Source of the DNA: Fibrobacter sp. | GTDB taxonomy: Bacteria > Fibrobacterota > Fibrobacteria > Fibrobacterales > Fibrobacteraceae | Length of the DNA: 64,000 nt | NCBI GenBank assembly: GCA_017526585.1 | Contig: JAFXRC010000052.1 | Span: 1 to 64,000 of the forward strand | Direction: 5' to 3' | Shown: in pieces, positions 51,135 to 58,820 of the stretch | Layout: each line of letters begins with the position of its first letter | How positions within the stretch are numbered: position 1 is the stretch's first letter | The notes under the pieces: model-generated | What the model was told of the DNA's origin: nothing | Database searches by the model: none | The model's input: the letters and a program-made list of their open reading frames with translations, nothing else | Translations under genes and position numbers: made by a program

Positions 51135-53225
51135 CTACTCGATTTCGACTTTAATCTCTACGTTTTGCACCCAAGGCTTGGGTGCATTTACTATAGGGTG
51201 CAGGATTTTGCGAACGGGGGCGAGGTCTTGTGTCTTGACGTAGAACTTTGCCCAGTGGACATTTTGTACAATGGGCACGAAGGCGTCCACAGGGCCGAGC
51301 ACCATGAGATTCTTGTTTGCACGGAGAAGGGCTTCAAGCCGTTCGACGGTGTGGCGCAACAAGTCTTCGTCGCGGCTACCGCAACTGATTTCGACGAGCT
51401 TGCAGAAGGGCGGGTAGAAGGCGGCGCGCCGGTCTTCCATTTCCTTGTTCGCAAATCCGTTGAAGTCATGGTTCACGGCGAACTGCATCACGGGTTCCGA
51501 CGGCTTGAGCGTCTGGATAAGAACCAAGCCCTCTCCGCCTGCACGACCCGCGCGCCCTGCCGTCTGGCTGAGCAGCTGAAAAAGCCTTTCGGTGGAACGG
51601 AAGTCGGGAATGCCGAGACCGCTATCGGCGCCAACGACCCCGACGAGCTGTACGCCCGGAAAGTCGTGGCCCTTGGCGACCATCTGCGTTCCGAGGAGAA
51701 TGTTGTATTCGCGGTTGCGGAATGCGTCGAGAATTTTTTCGCTTGCGCCTACGTTCTGCGTGGTGTCGCGGTCCATGCGAATCACCTTCGCATTCGGAAT
51801 CCATTCTGCGATTTCTTCTTCGAGCATCTCGATGGCGCCGCCCACAAACTCATAAGTTTCAGCGCCGCAGGCGCTACACGGTGTGTTCACCGGGTAAAGG
51901 GCGGCGCAGTAGTGGCACATCAGCGAACGGTACTGTTTATGGTAAACGAGCGGAATGTGGCAATGCTTGCAGTAAAGCGTTTCGCCGCATTCGGTACACA
52001 CGCGCATTTTCGAAAAACCGCGGCGGTTCATGAGGATAATCGCCTGGTCGCCACGCTCAATGCAATCGGTCAATGCTTCACGCAGCGTGGGCGACAACAA
52101 AATGCCCTTTTGCTGCCGCATCTTGCTCATGTCCACGATTTGCACCTTCGGGAGAGGTGCCTGCGTAGCGCGTTCCTTGAGTGTGACGGTTTTTAAGTTA
52201 TTCGCCTGCGCGTTGTAGAATGTTTCAAGGCATGGCGTGGCGCTTCCGAGTACCACGAGGGCGCCATACTTGTACGCCAAGTGGAAAGCCATTTCGCGGG
52301 TGTGGTAACGCGGCGCCGGATCCTGCTGCTTGAAAGAGGTGTCGTGTTCTTCATCAAGAATCACCAGGTCGAAATCGAATGGCGCAAGAATGGCGCTGCG
52401 GGTGCCGATAACTACTTGCGCATCTCCCCTTAAAATCGAGAGGTATCCTTCGCGCTTCTTGGGCGCGGAAAGCGCCGAATGCAAAACCACAATCGGAACT
52501 TGCAGGAAATCTTCGAAGCGCTTGAGCGTTTGCGGAGTGAGCCCGATTTCGGGAACGAGGATTAAAACTTTCTTGTTCTGCTGAAGCGCCTCGCGGGCGA
52601 GTTCCTGGTAGACGCGTGTTTTGCCCGAGCCCGTGACGCCGTGAAGCAAAACGCCGCGGAATCCCGTCTTGTTCAGTTCTTCGCAAAGCGTATCGAGTGC
52701 GTTAGTTTGTTCTGAAGTGAGCGCCGGGGCATTCGGGGGCGTTGGGGTCGTTGCAGGGGTGTCCCCTGCAGAGGGGGTAGCGGGAGACTCTTGGGGCTCG
52801 CGCGAGGGGGAGGCTTCCCCCTTTATAAAAGCCAAAGCGTCCAGGTACTTCTCAAAATCACTGGGCCAGAACACGAACAGCGCTTTCATGGGGGTACTTA
52901 TATAGTACCGCGCGGTCCATTCGAGCGTCTCCATGTAGCGTTCGCTAAAGCGGTAACCCGATTGGTGCGGGTAGGCGGGGCGCACGTCAAAGCCCGGGCG
53001 GTCCTGATGAACCTTACTCACAATGGCGAGTGCCGGCTTTTTACGGGTGGCGAACTGGACCCAAACGACATCTCCGCGCATGAGGCTCACCCCCGTGGGA
53101 ACGCCGTAGGTGTACACATCGGGTGCCATGGGGATGTACACCTCGCAAAAGTCCGTCAAAGAGGCGGATTTGAGCTTCTGGTGCACTTCTTCGGGGGCCG
53201 AGAGTTTGGGAATTCGCTTTGCCAC
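51135..53225 (-). CDS. priA: Primosomal protein N' (replication restart helicase)
   Basis: The 696-residue superfamily 2 helicase reloads DnaB at stalled forks. It begins at a GTG (53225) with TATCTTTT 5 nt upstream. The 3'-end-binding domain (about 1-110) is followed by a short winged-helix region. Then come Walker A (GVTGSGKTRVYQELA, about 197), DEEHD (about 295), GSATPCLET, and the paired zinc clusters CTECGETLYCKHC ... CHYCAALYPVNTPCSACG (about 412-455). The helicase tail has QTAGRAGRAGGEGLVLIQT. Residues about 133-160 are a Pro/Ser/Thr-rich linker encoded by a GC-rich palindromic repeat (52753-52826) also seen at 5432-5586. Confidence 0.93.
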   Translation of the reverse strand: MAKRIPKLSAPEEVHQKLKSASLTDFCEVYIPMAPDVYTYGVPTGVSLMRGDVVWVQFATRKKPALAIVSKVHQDRPGFDVRPAYPHQSGYRFSERYMETLEWTARYYISTPMKALFVFWPSDFEKYLDALAFIKGEASPSREPQESPATPSAGDTPATTPTPPNAPALTSEQTNALDTLCEELNKTGFRGVLLHGVTGSGKTRVYQELAREALQQNKKVLILVPEIGLTPQTLKRFEDFLQVPIVVLHSALSAPKKREGYLSILRGDAQVVIGTRSAILAPFDFDLVILDEEHDTSFKQQDPAPRYHTREMAFHLAYKYGALVVLGSATPCLETFYNAQANNLKTVTLKERATQAPLPKVQIVDMSKMRQQKGILLSPTLREALTDCIERGDQAIILMNRRGFSKMRVCTECGETLYCKHCHIPLVYHKQYRSLMCHYCAALYPVNTPCSACGAETYEFVGGAIEMLEEEIAEWIPNAKVIRMDRDTTQNVGASEKILDAFRNREYNILLGTQMVAKGHDFPGVQLVGVVGADSGLGIPDFRSTERLFQLLSQTAGRAGRAGGEGLVLIQTLKPSEPVMQFAVNHDFNGFANKEMEDRRAAFYPPFCKLVEISCGSRDEDLLRHTVERLEALLRANKNLMVLGPVDAFVPIVQNVHWAKFYVKTQDLAPVRKILHPIVNAPKPWVQNVEIKVEIE
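52753..52826. repeat. GC-rich palindromic repeat inserted in frame in priA
   Basis: It contains GCAGGGG-TGT-CCCCTGC (52753-52769), GGGGTAGCGGGAGACTC (52774-52790) and GCGAGGGGGAGGCTTCCCCC (52802-52821). The last two blocks are repeated in the gene-free block at 5432-5448 and 5564-5583. Confidence 0.8.
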
Positions 53226-53352
53226 GGGCTAAAAGATAGTTAATACCACAAAAAGCACCTATTTTTCAATCTTTTTTGTTGCAAAAAACTTTTTTTGTTA
53301 GATTATAGTATGCAAATCCCCTTTGGGACTTGCCATACTATTGGAGATCTCT

Positions 53353-56268
53353 ATGAGTGTATTTGATGTATTTAAACCGAAGTGGCAGAATTCTAACCCC
53401 GCCAAGCGTTTGGAGGCTGTTGCCGAATTGGGTGCGGACAATCAGGATGTCCTTGAACGAATCGCTCTTTCCGATGAAGATGCATCCGTAAGGACTGCAG
53501 CCGTCAAGAAGCTGACTCTTATTGCGTCGTTGCAGAAAATTTCGCAGGACGATGCCGATGCAGATGTCAAGCGTCTCGCCAAGAATCGCTATTTGGAAGA
53601 AGTCGTCAAGAAGCTCAAGACTACGGCCGAACCGAGTGCCGAGGATCTGTCTTATTTGAGTGATCTCAAGGATACGCATTTTGCAGAAGATTTGCTGAAG
53701 AGCGTGAATACCGCCGAAGCGGTGCGCGCCGAGTTGGTGAAGATTTGTGATAAGCAGTCTATTCTTGCTCTAGCCGCTATTCGCGATCTAAACGATGACA
53801 TTGCGATGACCGCCGCTCGCAAGGTGACTTCGGATACACTGCTCCAGGATATTGCTAAGAATTCGAGACAGCCTGAAGTTCGCAAGGCTGCAAATGAAAG
53901 AATCCGCGCCAGAAAGGACGCCGAGGATAACGGCAAGAAGGCTGCCGAACTCTTGGCTAGCAAGCGCGAAGCTTTGGTGCAACAAGCGCACGCTCTTGCG
54001 GCTCGTAAGGACCCGCTTGCCGTGAAGTCCCAGTTCGAGGAACTGATGTCTGAAGCCGCTAAGCTTGGCATGGGCGACAAACAGGCGACTGTTGACGAAA
54101 TTTATGCAAGCTTCAAGAAGTTCTGCGATGAAGCCGATGCCGCACGCATTGCTGCCGAAAAGGCAGAAGCCGAAAAGCAGGCGAAGATTGCTGCGTTGAC
54201 CGCGTCTCTTGAAGAACTCGAATCTCTGATTTCTGAAAACAAGGTCGCTGACAACTCTGCACGTGTCGAGGCGATTGTTGCTGAATGCACCGAAGGCAAG
54301 TCGTTGATGGATGCCGCCTGGATCAAGCGTTTCAACAACGCTTTCTTCAAGGTGCAGGAATTCAACAAGCCCGTCGAAGTTGCCTCTGACGCTCCCGCTG
54401 CGGAAAATTCGTCCGCCCGTCCTGAACTGCTGGAACGCCTTAAGGCTCTTGTCGATACCGATGTGAATGACATGACGCACAAGCACTTGAATGTCATTGT
54501 TCGCGAATGGGACAAGCTCAATGTAAGCGCCGCCTTGGATGGTGACGACCCGATGCTGAGAGAATACAACGCCCTTCGCGATAAACTCTCGGTCAAGATG
54601 AAGGCTTACGAAGAAGACGCTCAGAAGCGCTTCGAAGAAAATTCCGCGAAGCTCAAGGCGATTATCGCACGCGTGAACGCCCTTGATGAAAACGAGGACT
54701 TCCGTGAACTGAATAAGAAAGTCCGCGAATTTTACCAGCAGTGGAAGGAAATCGTGGGCGAGAACAAGTTCAAGTACCACGACCTGTGGCAGGAATACAA
54801 GGCTGCAACTGCCCGGTTCCAGGAAATGCAGCAGTGGGAAAACTGGCATAACGAAAAGGACCGCGACGACCTGCTCCTTGAAATGGACGAATTGACCAAG
54901 GAACCCGGTAGCCAGGCTGTTCTTCAGAAGCTCAAGGAAATTACTAACCGCTGGAAGGAAATCGGACCTATTTCTGCAGCCAAGTTGCAGGAATACCGCG
55001 ACCATTTCCAGAGCAACTATGAAAAGATCAAGGAAAACTGCGCTCCCTTCATCGAAGAGATGAATGCTGAACGCGTAAAGAACCTTGAAGCAAAGGAAGC
55101 TCTTTGCAATCGCATTGAAGAACTTGTCCAGAATAAGGAAATGTTCTGGAAGGACAAGTATAAAGCGATGCAGGAAATCCAGGAACAGTGGAAGGCCATT
55201 GGCATGGTGCCGAAGGAAAACGTGGCTGCTCTGACGGAACGCTTTAAGGCGGTAACCGCAGCCTACTATGCCCAGCACAAGGAAAACTTGAAGGCTGAAG
55301 ACGAATCCCGCGAAGCCAACTACGAAAAGAAGGTGGCTCTCTGCATGGAAGCCGAAGCGCTCAAGGAATCCAATGATTGGAATGCGACTTCGAACAAACT
55401 AAAACAGCTCCAGGAATCCTGGAAGGCTGTAGGTCCGGTGCCCAAGAGCAAGTCCGATGAAATCTGGACTCGCTTCCGTACCGCATGTGATTCCTTCTTC
55501 GAAAAGAAGCGTGCCCATTTTGAAGAAATGGATGCATCGAAGCAGAAGAATCTGGATGCGAAGAACGCCCTCTGCGAAAAGCTCGAAGCGATGGACGCCG
55601 CCGGTCAGGGAACTCTCGAAGAACTCAAGGCTGCCGAAGAGGAATGGAAGACTCTCGGTATGGTGCCGAAGGAAGCTATCGAGACTATCAGCAACCGCTA
55701 CAATGCGGTTTACAACAAGATTCTCGATCGCCTCGCCAAGGCGGATTCGACGCTTGCCGAAGGTCTCGACGTCATCAAGCAGAAGAAGCTTTCGATGATC
55801 GACAAGGTCCGTCAGTTTGCAGAAAGCGCTGGTTCCAACCAGCTCGCCGATGCCGTGCGCGAACTCCAGAAGGAATGGCGCGAACTCGGATTCTGCGGTC
55901 TTGAAGACATGAACCTTTACAAGCAATTCCGCGACGTTTGCGACGACTTCTTTACCCGTCGCCGCGACCAGCTCGATATTCAGGAACAGGCCCGCCAGAA
56001 CAACTTGCAGAAGAAGCTGTTGCTCTGCGAACAGGCCGAAGACCTGCTTACCGATTTGAACGAACAGACGGTTGGTGCTTCGATGAACAAGGTGAAGCAT
56101 CTGCGTCGCCTGTGGAAGGAAGTCGGTGCCGTGCCGCGTGAACAGTCCGAAAAGACTTGGAAGCGTTTCAATACCGCTTGCGACAAGGTGTTCGCCTTTG
56201 GTCGCAAGGACCAGGAAGGTGATGCTGCGCCTGCGGCTCCCGCTGCGGAAGCTCCGGCTGAAGGCTAA
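53353..56268 (+). CDS. DUF349 domain-containing coiled-coil protein
   Basis: The ATG at 53353 (971 residues) has TTGGAG upstream; an open frame from 53323 is ignored. Residues about 1-220 resemble HEAT-like helical sequence (NPAKRLEAVAELGADNQD). The rest contains at least six DUF349 modules of about 70 residues, each with WK-x-[IVL]-G-x-[VI]-P/x-like cores (EQWKAIGMVPKEN, ESWKAVGPVPKSK, EEWKTLGMVPKEA, REWRELGFCG, RLWKEVGAVPRE) and long charged helices. There is no signal peptide, so it is cytoplasmic. The family is widespread in Bacteroidetes and Fibrobacteres; its function is unknown. A terminator follows. Confidence 0.85.
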   Translation: MSVFDVFKPKWQNSNPAKRLEAVAELGADNQDVLERIALSDEDASVRTAAVKKLTLIASLQKISQDDADADVKRLAKNRYLEEVVKKLKTTAEPSAEDLSYLSDLKDTHFAEDLLKSVNTAEAVRAELVKICDKQSILALAAIRDLNDDIAMTAARKVTSDTLLQDIAKNSRQPEVRKAANERIRARKDAEDNGKKAAELLASKREALVQQAHALAARKDPLAVKSQFEELMSEAAKLGMGDKQATVDEIYASFKKFCDEADAARIAAEKAEAEKQAKIAALTASLEELESLISENKVADNSARVEAIVAECTEGKSLMDAAWIKRFNNAFFKVQEFNKPVEVASDAPAAENSSARPELLERLKALVDTDVNDMTHKHLNVIVREWDKLNVSAALDGDDPMLREYNALRDKLSVKMKAYEEDAQKRFEENSAKLKAIIARVNALDENEDFRELNKKVREFYQQWKEIVGENKFKYHDLWQEYKAATARFQEMQQWENWHNEKDRDDLLLEMDELTKEPGSQAVLQKLKEITNRWKEIGPISAAKLQEYRDHFQSNYEKIKENCAPFIEEMNAERVKNLEAKEALCNRIEELVQNKEMFWKDKYKAMQEIQEQWKAIGMVPKENVAALTERFKAVTAAYYAQHKENLKAEDESREANYEKKVALCMEAEALKESNDWNATSNKLKQLQESWKAVGPVPKSKSDEIWTRFRTACDSFFEKKRAHFEEMDASKQKNLDAKNALCEKLEAMDAAGQGTLEELKAAEEEWKTLGMVPKEAIETISNRYNAVYNKILDRLAKADSTLAEGLDVIKQKKLSMIDKVRQFAESAGSNQLADAVRELQKEWRELGFCGLEDMNLYKQFRDVCDDFFTRRRDQLDIQEQARQNNLQKKLLLCEQAEDLLTDLNEQTVGASMNKVKHLRRLWKEVGAVPREQSEKTWKRFNTACDKVFAFGRKDQEGDAAPAAPAAEAPAEG

Positions 56269-56289
56269 CCCAACCTTTTCTTGAAATTG

Positions 56290-56315
56290 AATCGCGGGCT
56301 TGTCCCGCGATTTTT
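56290..56315 (+). terminator. Terminator of the DUF349 gene
   Basis: ATCGCGGG-CTTGT-CCCGCGAT hairpin with TTTTTT. Transcription of tsaC must start right after it, since the ATG is 13 nt further. Confidence 0.88.
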
Positions 56316-56327
56316 TATTTTTGGGCT

Positions 56328-57287
56328 ATGCAATTTCCTCCTTGGACAAGTATTGATGATGCCGCGCGCCTGCTTCATGACGGAGAGGTCGTGGCGATTC
56401 CGACCGAGACCGTTTACGGTCTGGCGGGGAATGCCTATTTGCCGTCGGCACTGGCGCAGATTTTTGCGATTAAGGAACGCCCGACGTTTGACCCGCTGAT
56501 TGTCCACATTTGCGAGATTTCGCAGTTGGCTGACATTGCCGAGAATATACCCGATGCGGCGTATGCGTTGGCGAAGGCTTATTGGCCGGGCCCGATGACG
56601 ATGATTTTACCCAAGAAGGAATGCATTCCTGATCTTTGTACGAGTGGACTCCCGTCGGTGGCGGTGAGGTTCCCGTCGCACCCGGTGGCGCAGGAGATTA
56701 TCTGGAAGGCGGGCGTGCCTCTCGCTGCCCCGAGTGCGAACCTGTTCAAGCATGTGAGTCCGACGACGGCGGAACATGTGGCGGCGCAGCTTGCGGACCG
56801 TGGACTCGCCGGCATTGTCGATGGCGGCCCCTGCAACGTGGGCGTGGAAAGTACGATTGTCTCTTTAGTGGGCGAGCCGACGGTGCTTAGACCGGGGGCG
56901 ATTACGCCCGAGATGATTGCAAAAGTCATCGGTGATGTGAAGATTAAGGAATCTACCTCTAAGCCTGGGCAAGCGATGCAAGCGCCGGGGCAGTGCGATA
57001 CGCACTACCGCCCGCAGGTTCCGCTTCTCTACGGCGAAATTCCCGCTGGCTTTACTCTGCCGGAACACTGCGTGCGGATTGCCTTTGGCAATCGCCCCGG
57101 CTTGATTCCTGCGACGCTGAATCTGTCGGAATCGGGCAATATGCTAGAGGCGACAGCCAAGCTGTACGCCTACATGCACGACTTGGACGACCCCAAGTAT
57201 GACTTGATTCTGGTAGACCCGATTCCGAATGTCGGCGTCGGCATGGCCTTGAATGATCGCCTCAAAAGAGCGAGCATCAAGCTTTAG
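56328..57287 (+). CDS. tsaC: Threonylcarbamoyl-AMP synthase (Sua5-type)
   Basis: It makes threonylcarbamoyl-adenylate for the t6A37 modification of ANN-decoding tRNAs. The YrdC-like domain carries GEVVAIPTETVYGLAGNAY, IKERPTFDPLIVHI, WPGPMTMIL, and PSANLFKHVSPTTAEHV with STIVSL near residue 180. The 319-residue length and the C-terminal domain (about 215-319, SKPGQAMQAPGQCDTHYRP linker) identify the longer Sua5 type rather than the short TsaC. TATTTTTG lies 4 nt upstream of the ATG, with no Shine-Dalgarno, and the previous gene's terminator directly precedes it. The end overlaps gmk by 4 nt (convergent). Confidence 0.93.
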   Translation: MQFPPWTSIDDAARLLHDGEVVAIPTETVYGLAGNAYLPSALAQIFAIKERPTFDPLIVHICEISQLADIAENIPDAAYALAKAYWPGPMTMILPKKECIPDLCTSGLPSVAVRFPSHPVAQEIIWKAGVPLAAPSANLFKHVSPTTAEHVAAQLADRGLAGIVDGGPCNVGVESTIVSLVGEPTVLRPGAITPEMIAKVIGDVKIKESTSKPGQAMQAPGQCDTHYRPQVPLLYGEIPAGFTLPEHCVRIAFGNRPGLIPATLNLSESGNMLEATAKLYAYMHDLDDPKYDLILVDPIPNVGVGMALNDRLKRASIKL

Positions 57288-57847
57288 TCTTTCTTCTTTA
57301 AAATCTCGCGGAGTTCGTTCGCGGCGCGTTGCAAGTCGTCGTTGATGATGACGTATTCGTACTTGCCCTTGGTCTTTGCGAATTCCATTTCCTTCTTCGC
57401 GTTGTGCAGGCGGAGTTGGATGACTTCTTCGGAGTCGGTGCCGCGTCCACGCAGGCGCTTTTCGAGTTCCGCTTCGCTCGGCGGCAGAATCAGGATGCCG
57501 GTGGCGTCGGGGTAGACCTTGTCAAAGTTCACCTTGCCGAACACGTCGAGGTCGAACAATACGCGGTTTCCTTCGGCGAGAGTCTGCTCCACAAAACTCT
57601 TCGGCGTTCCGTAGTAGTTGCCGTGGACTTCGTTCCATTCGATGAGTCCGTCTTCCTTGATGAGCTTTTCGAATTCTTCCTTGGTCTTGAAGAAGTAGTG
57701 GACTCCGTTGACTTCACCTTCGCGCGGGGCGCGGGTGGTTGCAGAGATGGAATACTTGATGTCCGGAAAATCCTTGATGACCAGGTCCTTGAGGGTGGTC
57801 TTTCCAGCGCCACTCGCGGCGCTCATCACAAAAAGTTTGTTCTTCAT
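57284..57847 (-). CDS. gmk: Guanylate kinase
   Basis: It phosphorylates GMP to GDP. The 187-residue protein has the P-loop SAASGAGKTTL (about 9-19), the GMP-binding region ISATTRAPREGEVNGVHYFF, GNYYGTPKSFVEQTLAEG, the LFDLDVFGK strand and LRGRGTDSEEVIQLRL. Length is normal. The usual 'DID' reads DLD (about residue 102), a common conservative variant. It is 54 nt downstream of the GT2 gene on the same strand. Confidence 0.94.
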   Translation of the reverse strand: MKNKLFVMSAASGAGKTTLKDLVIKDFPDIKYSISATTRAPREGEVNGVHYFFKTKEEFEKLIKEDGLIEWNEVHGNYYGTPKSFVEQTLAEGNRVLFDLDVFGKVNFDKVYPDATGILILPPSEAELEKRLRGRGTDSEEVIQLRLHNAKKEMEFAKTKGKYEYVIINDDLQRAANELREILKKKD

Positions 57848-57901
57848 AGTACTATAAAATTAAAGATTAATAATTAAAAAACAATTCACACTTCACATCT
57901 C

Positions 57902-58813
57902 TTACTTCTTGTCTTCGATGTAAAGCGGTCGCTGCTTGACTTCGTCGTAGATGCGTCCGATGTATTCGCCGAGGATGCCAATCGAAATGAGCTGCACTCC
58001 CGCGAAGAATACGATGGCGGTCATAAGCGATGCCCAGCCGGGAACCGTTGTGGCGGGAGAAAGAATCTTTTCGAGGATGGACCAGACGAAAACGCCGAAG
58101 CCTACGATAGCGGCGAACAACCCTAGATAGAAGCTGAGCTTGAGTGGTGCGGAACTGAATCCGGTGATGCCGTCGAAGGCGAGTCGCACCATTTTCTTGA
58201 GAGGGTACTTGGAGGTGCCTGCGGTGCGTTCGGCTCGGTCGTACTTGACGCCGATTTTCTTGAAGCCTACCCAACAGACGAGTCCGCGCAGGAATCGGCT
58301 GCGCTCGGGCAGGTTCTTGAGCTGGTTCACCACGCAGCGGTCCATGAGGCGGAAGTCGCCGGTGTCAGGCGGAATGTCGATGCTCGTGAGCTTTCCGATA
58401 AGGCGGTAGAAGCAGAAGGCGGTAAAGCGTTTGAAGATGGTTTCGCCCTTGCGCTTGTTCCTCTGGGCGTAAACGACCTGGTAACCTTCGCGCCATTTTT
58501 CAAGCATCTCGTGGATCAAACTCGGCGGGTCCTGCAGGTCGCCATCGATAATTACCACTGCGTCGCCGGTACAATGGTCGAGACCGGCGCTGAATGCCGC
58601 CTGGTGACCGAAGTTTCGGCTGAAGTTGATGATCTTGTTATTTGGGTTGCTCGGCAAAAGAGATTCCACGATTTCGCGGGTGCGGTCCTTGGAACCGTCG
58701 TTCACGAAAATCAGTTCATGCTCGATGTCCTTGAGTTCTTCTTCGAGAACGCGGTAGGTCTCGGCGACGATTTCTTCTTCGTTAAATACCGGAATGATTA
58801 CAGATAGAAGCAT
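57902..58813 (-). CDS. Polyprenyl-phosphate glycosyltransferase (GT2, DPM1/GtrB-like)
   Basis: The 303-residue enzyme has the GT-A nucleotide-sugar domain: SVIIPVFNEEEIVAETYRVL, FVNDGSKDRTREI, NFGHQAAFSAGLDH and the DXD-type GDLQDPPSLI. GDFRLMDRCVVNQL and the family tail FSSAPLKLSF follow, then two membrane helices (FYLGLFAAIVGFGVFVWSI and ASLMTAIVFFAGVQLISIGIL) and RIYDEVKQRPLY. It is the pattern of enzymes that load glucose, mannose or a similar sugar onto polyprenyl phosphate at the cytoplasmic face. The membrane glycosyltransferase 7 nt upstream (same strand) would use that product, so the pair likely decorates a surface glycan. Confidence 0.9.
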   Translation of the reverse strand: MLLSVIIPVFNEEEIVAETYRVLEEELKDIEHELIFVNDGSKDRTREIVESLLPSNPNNKIINFSRNFGHQAAFSAGLDHCTGDAVVIIDGDLQDPPSLIHEMLEKWREGYQVVYAQRNKRKGETIFKRFTAFCFYRLIGKLTSIDIPPDTGDFRLMDRCVVNQLKNLPERSRFLRGLVCWVGFKKIGVKYDRAERTAGTSKYPLKKMVRLAFDGITGFSSAPLKLSFYLGLFAAIVGFGVFVWSILEKILSPATTVPGWASLMTAIVFFAGVQLISIGILGEYIGRIYDEVKQRPLYIEDKK

Positions 58814-58820
58814 GATTTAC

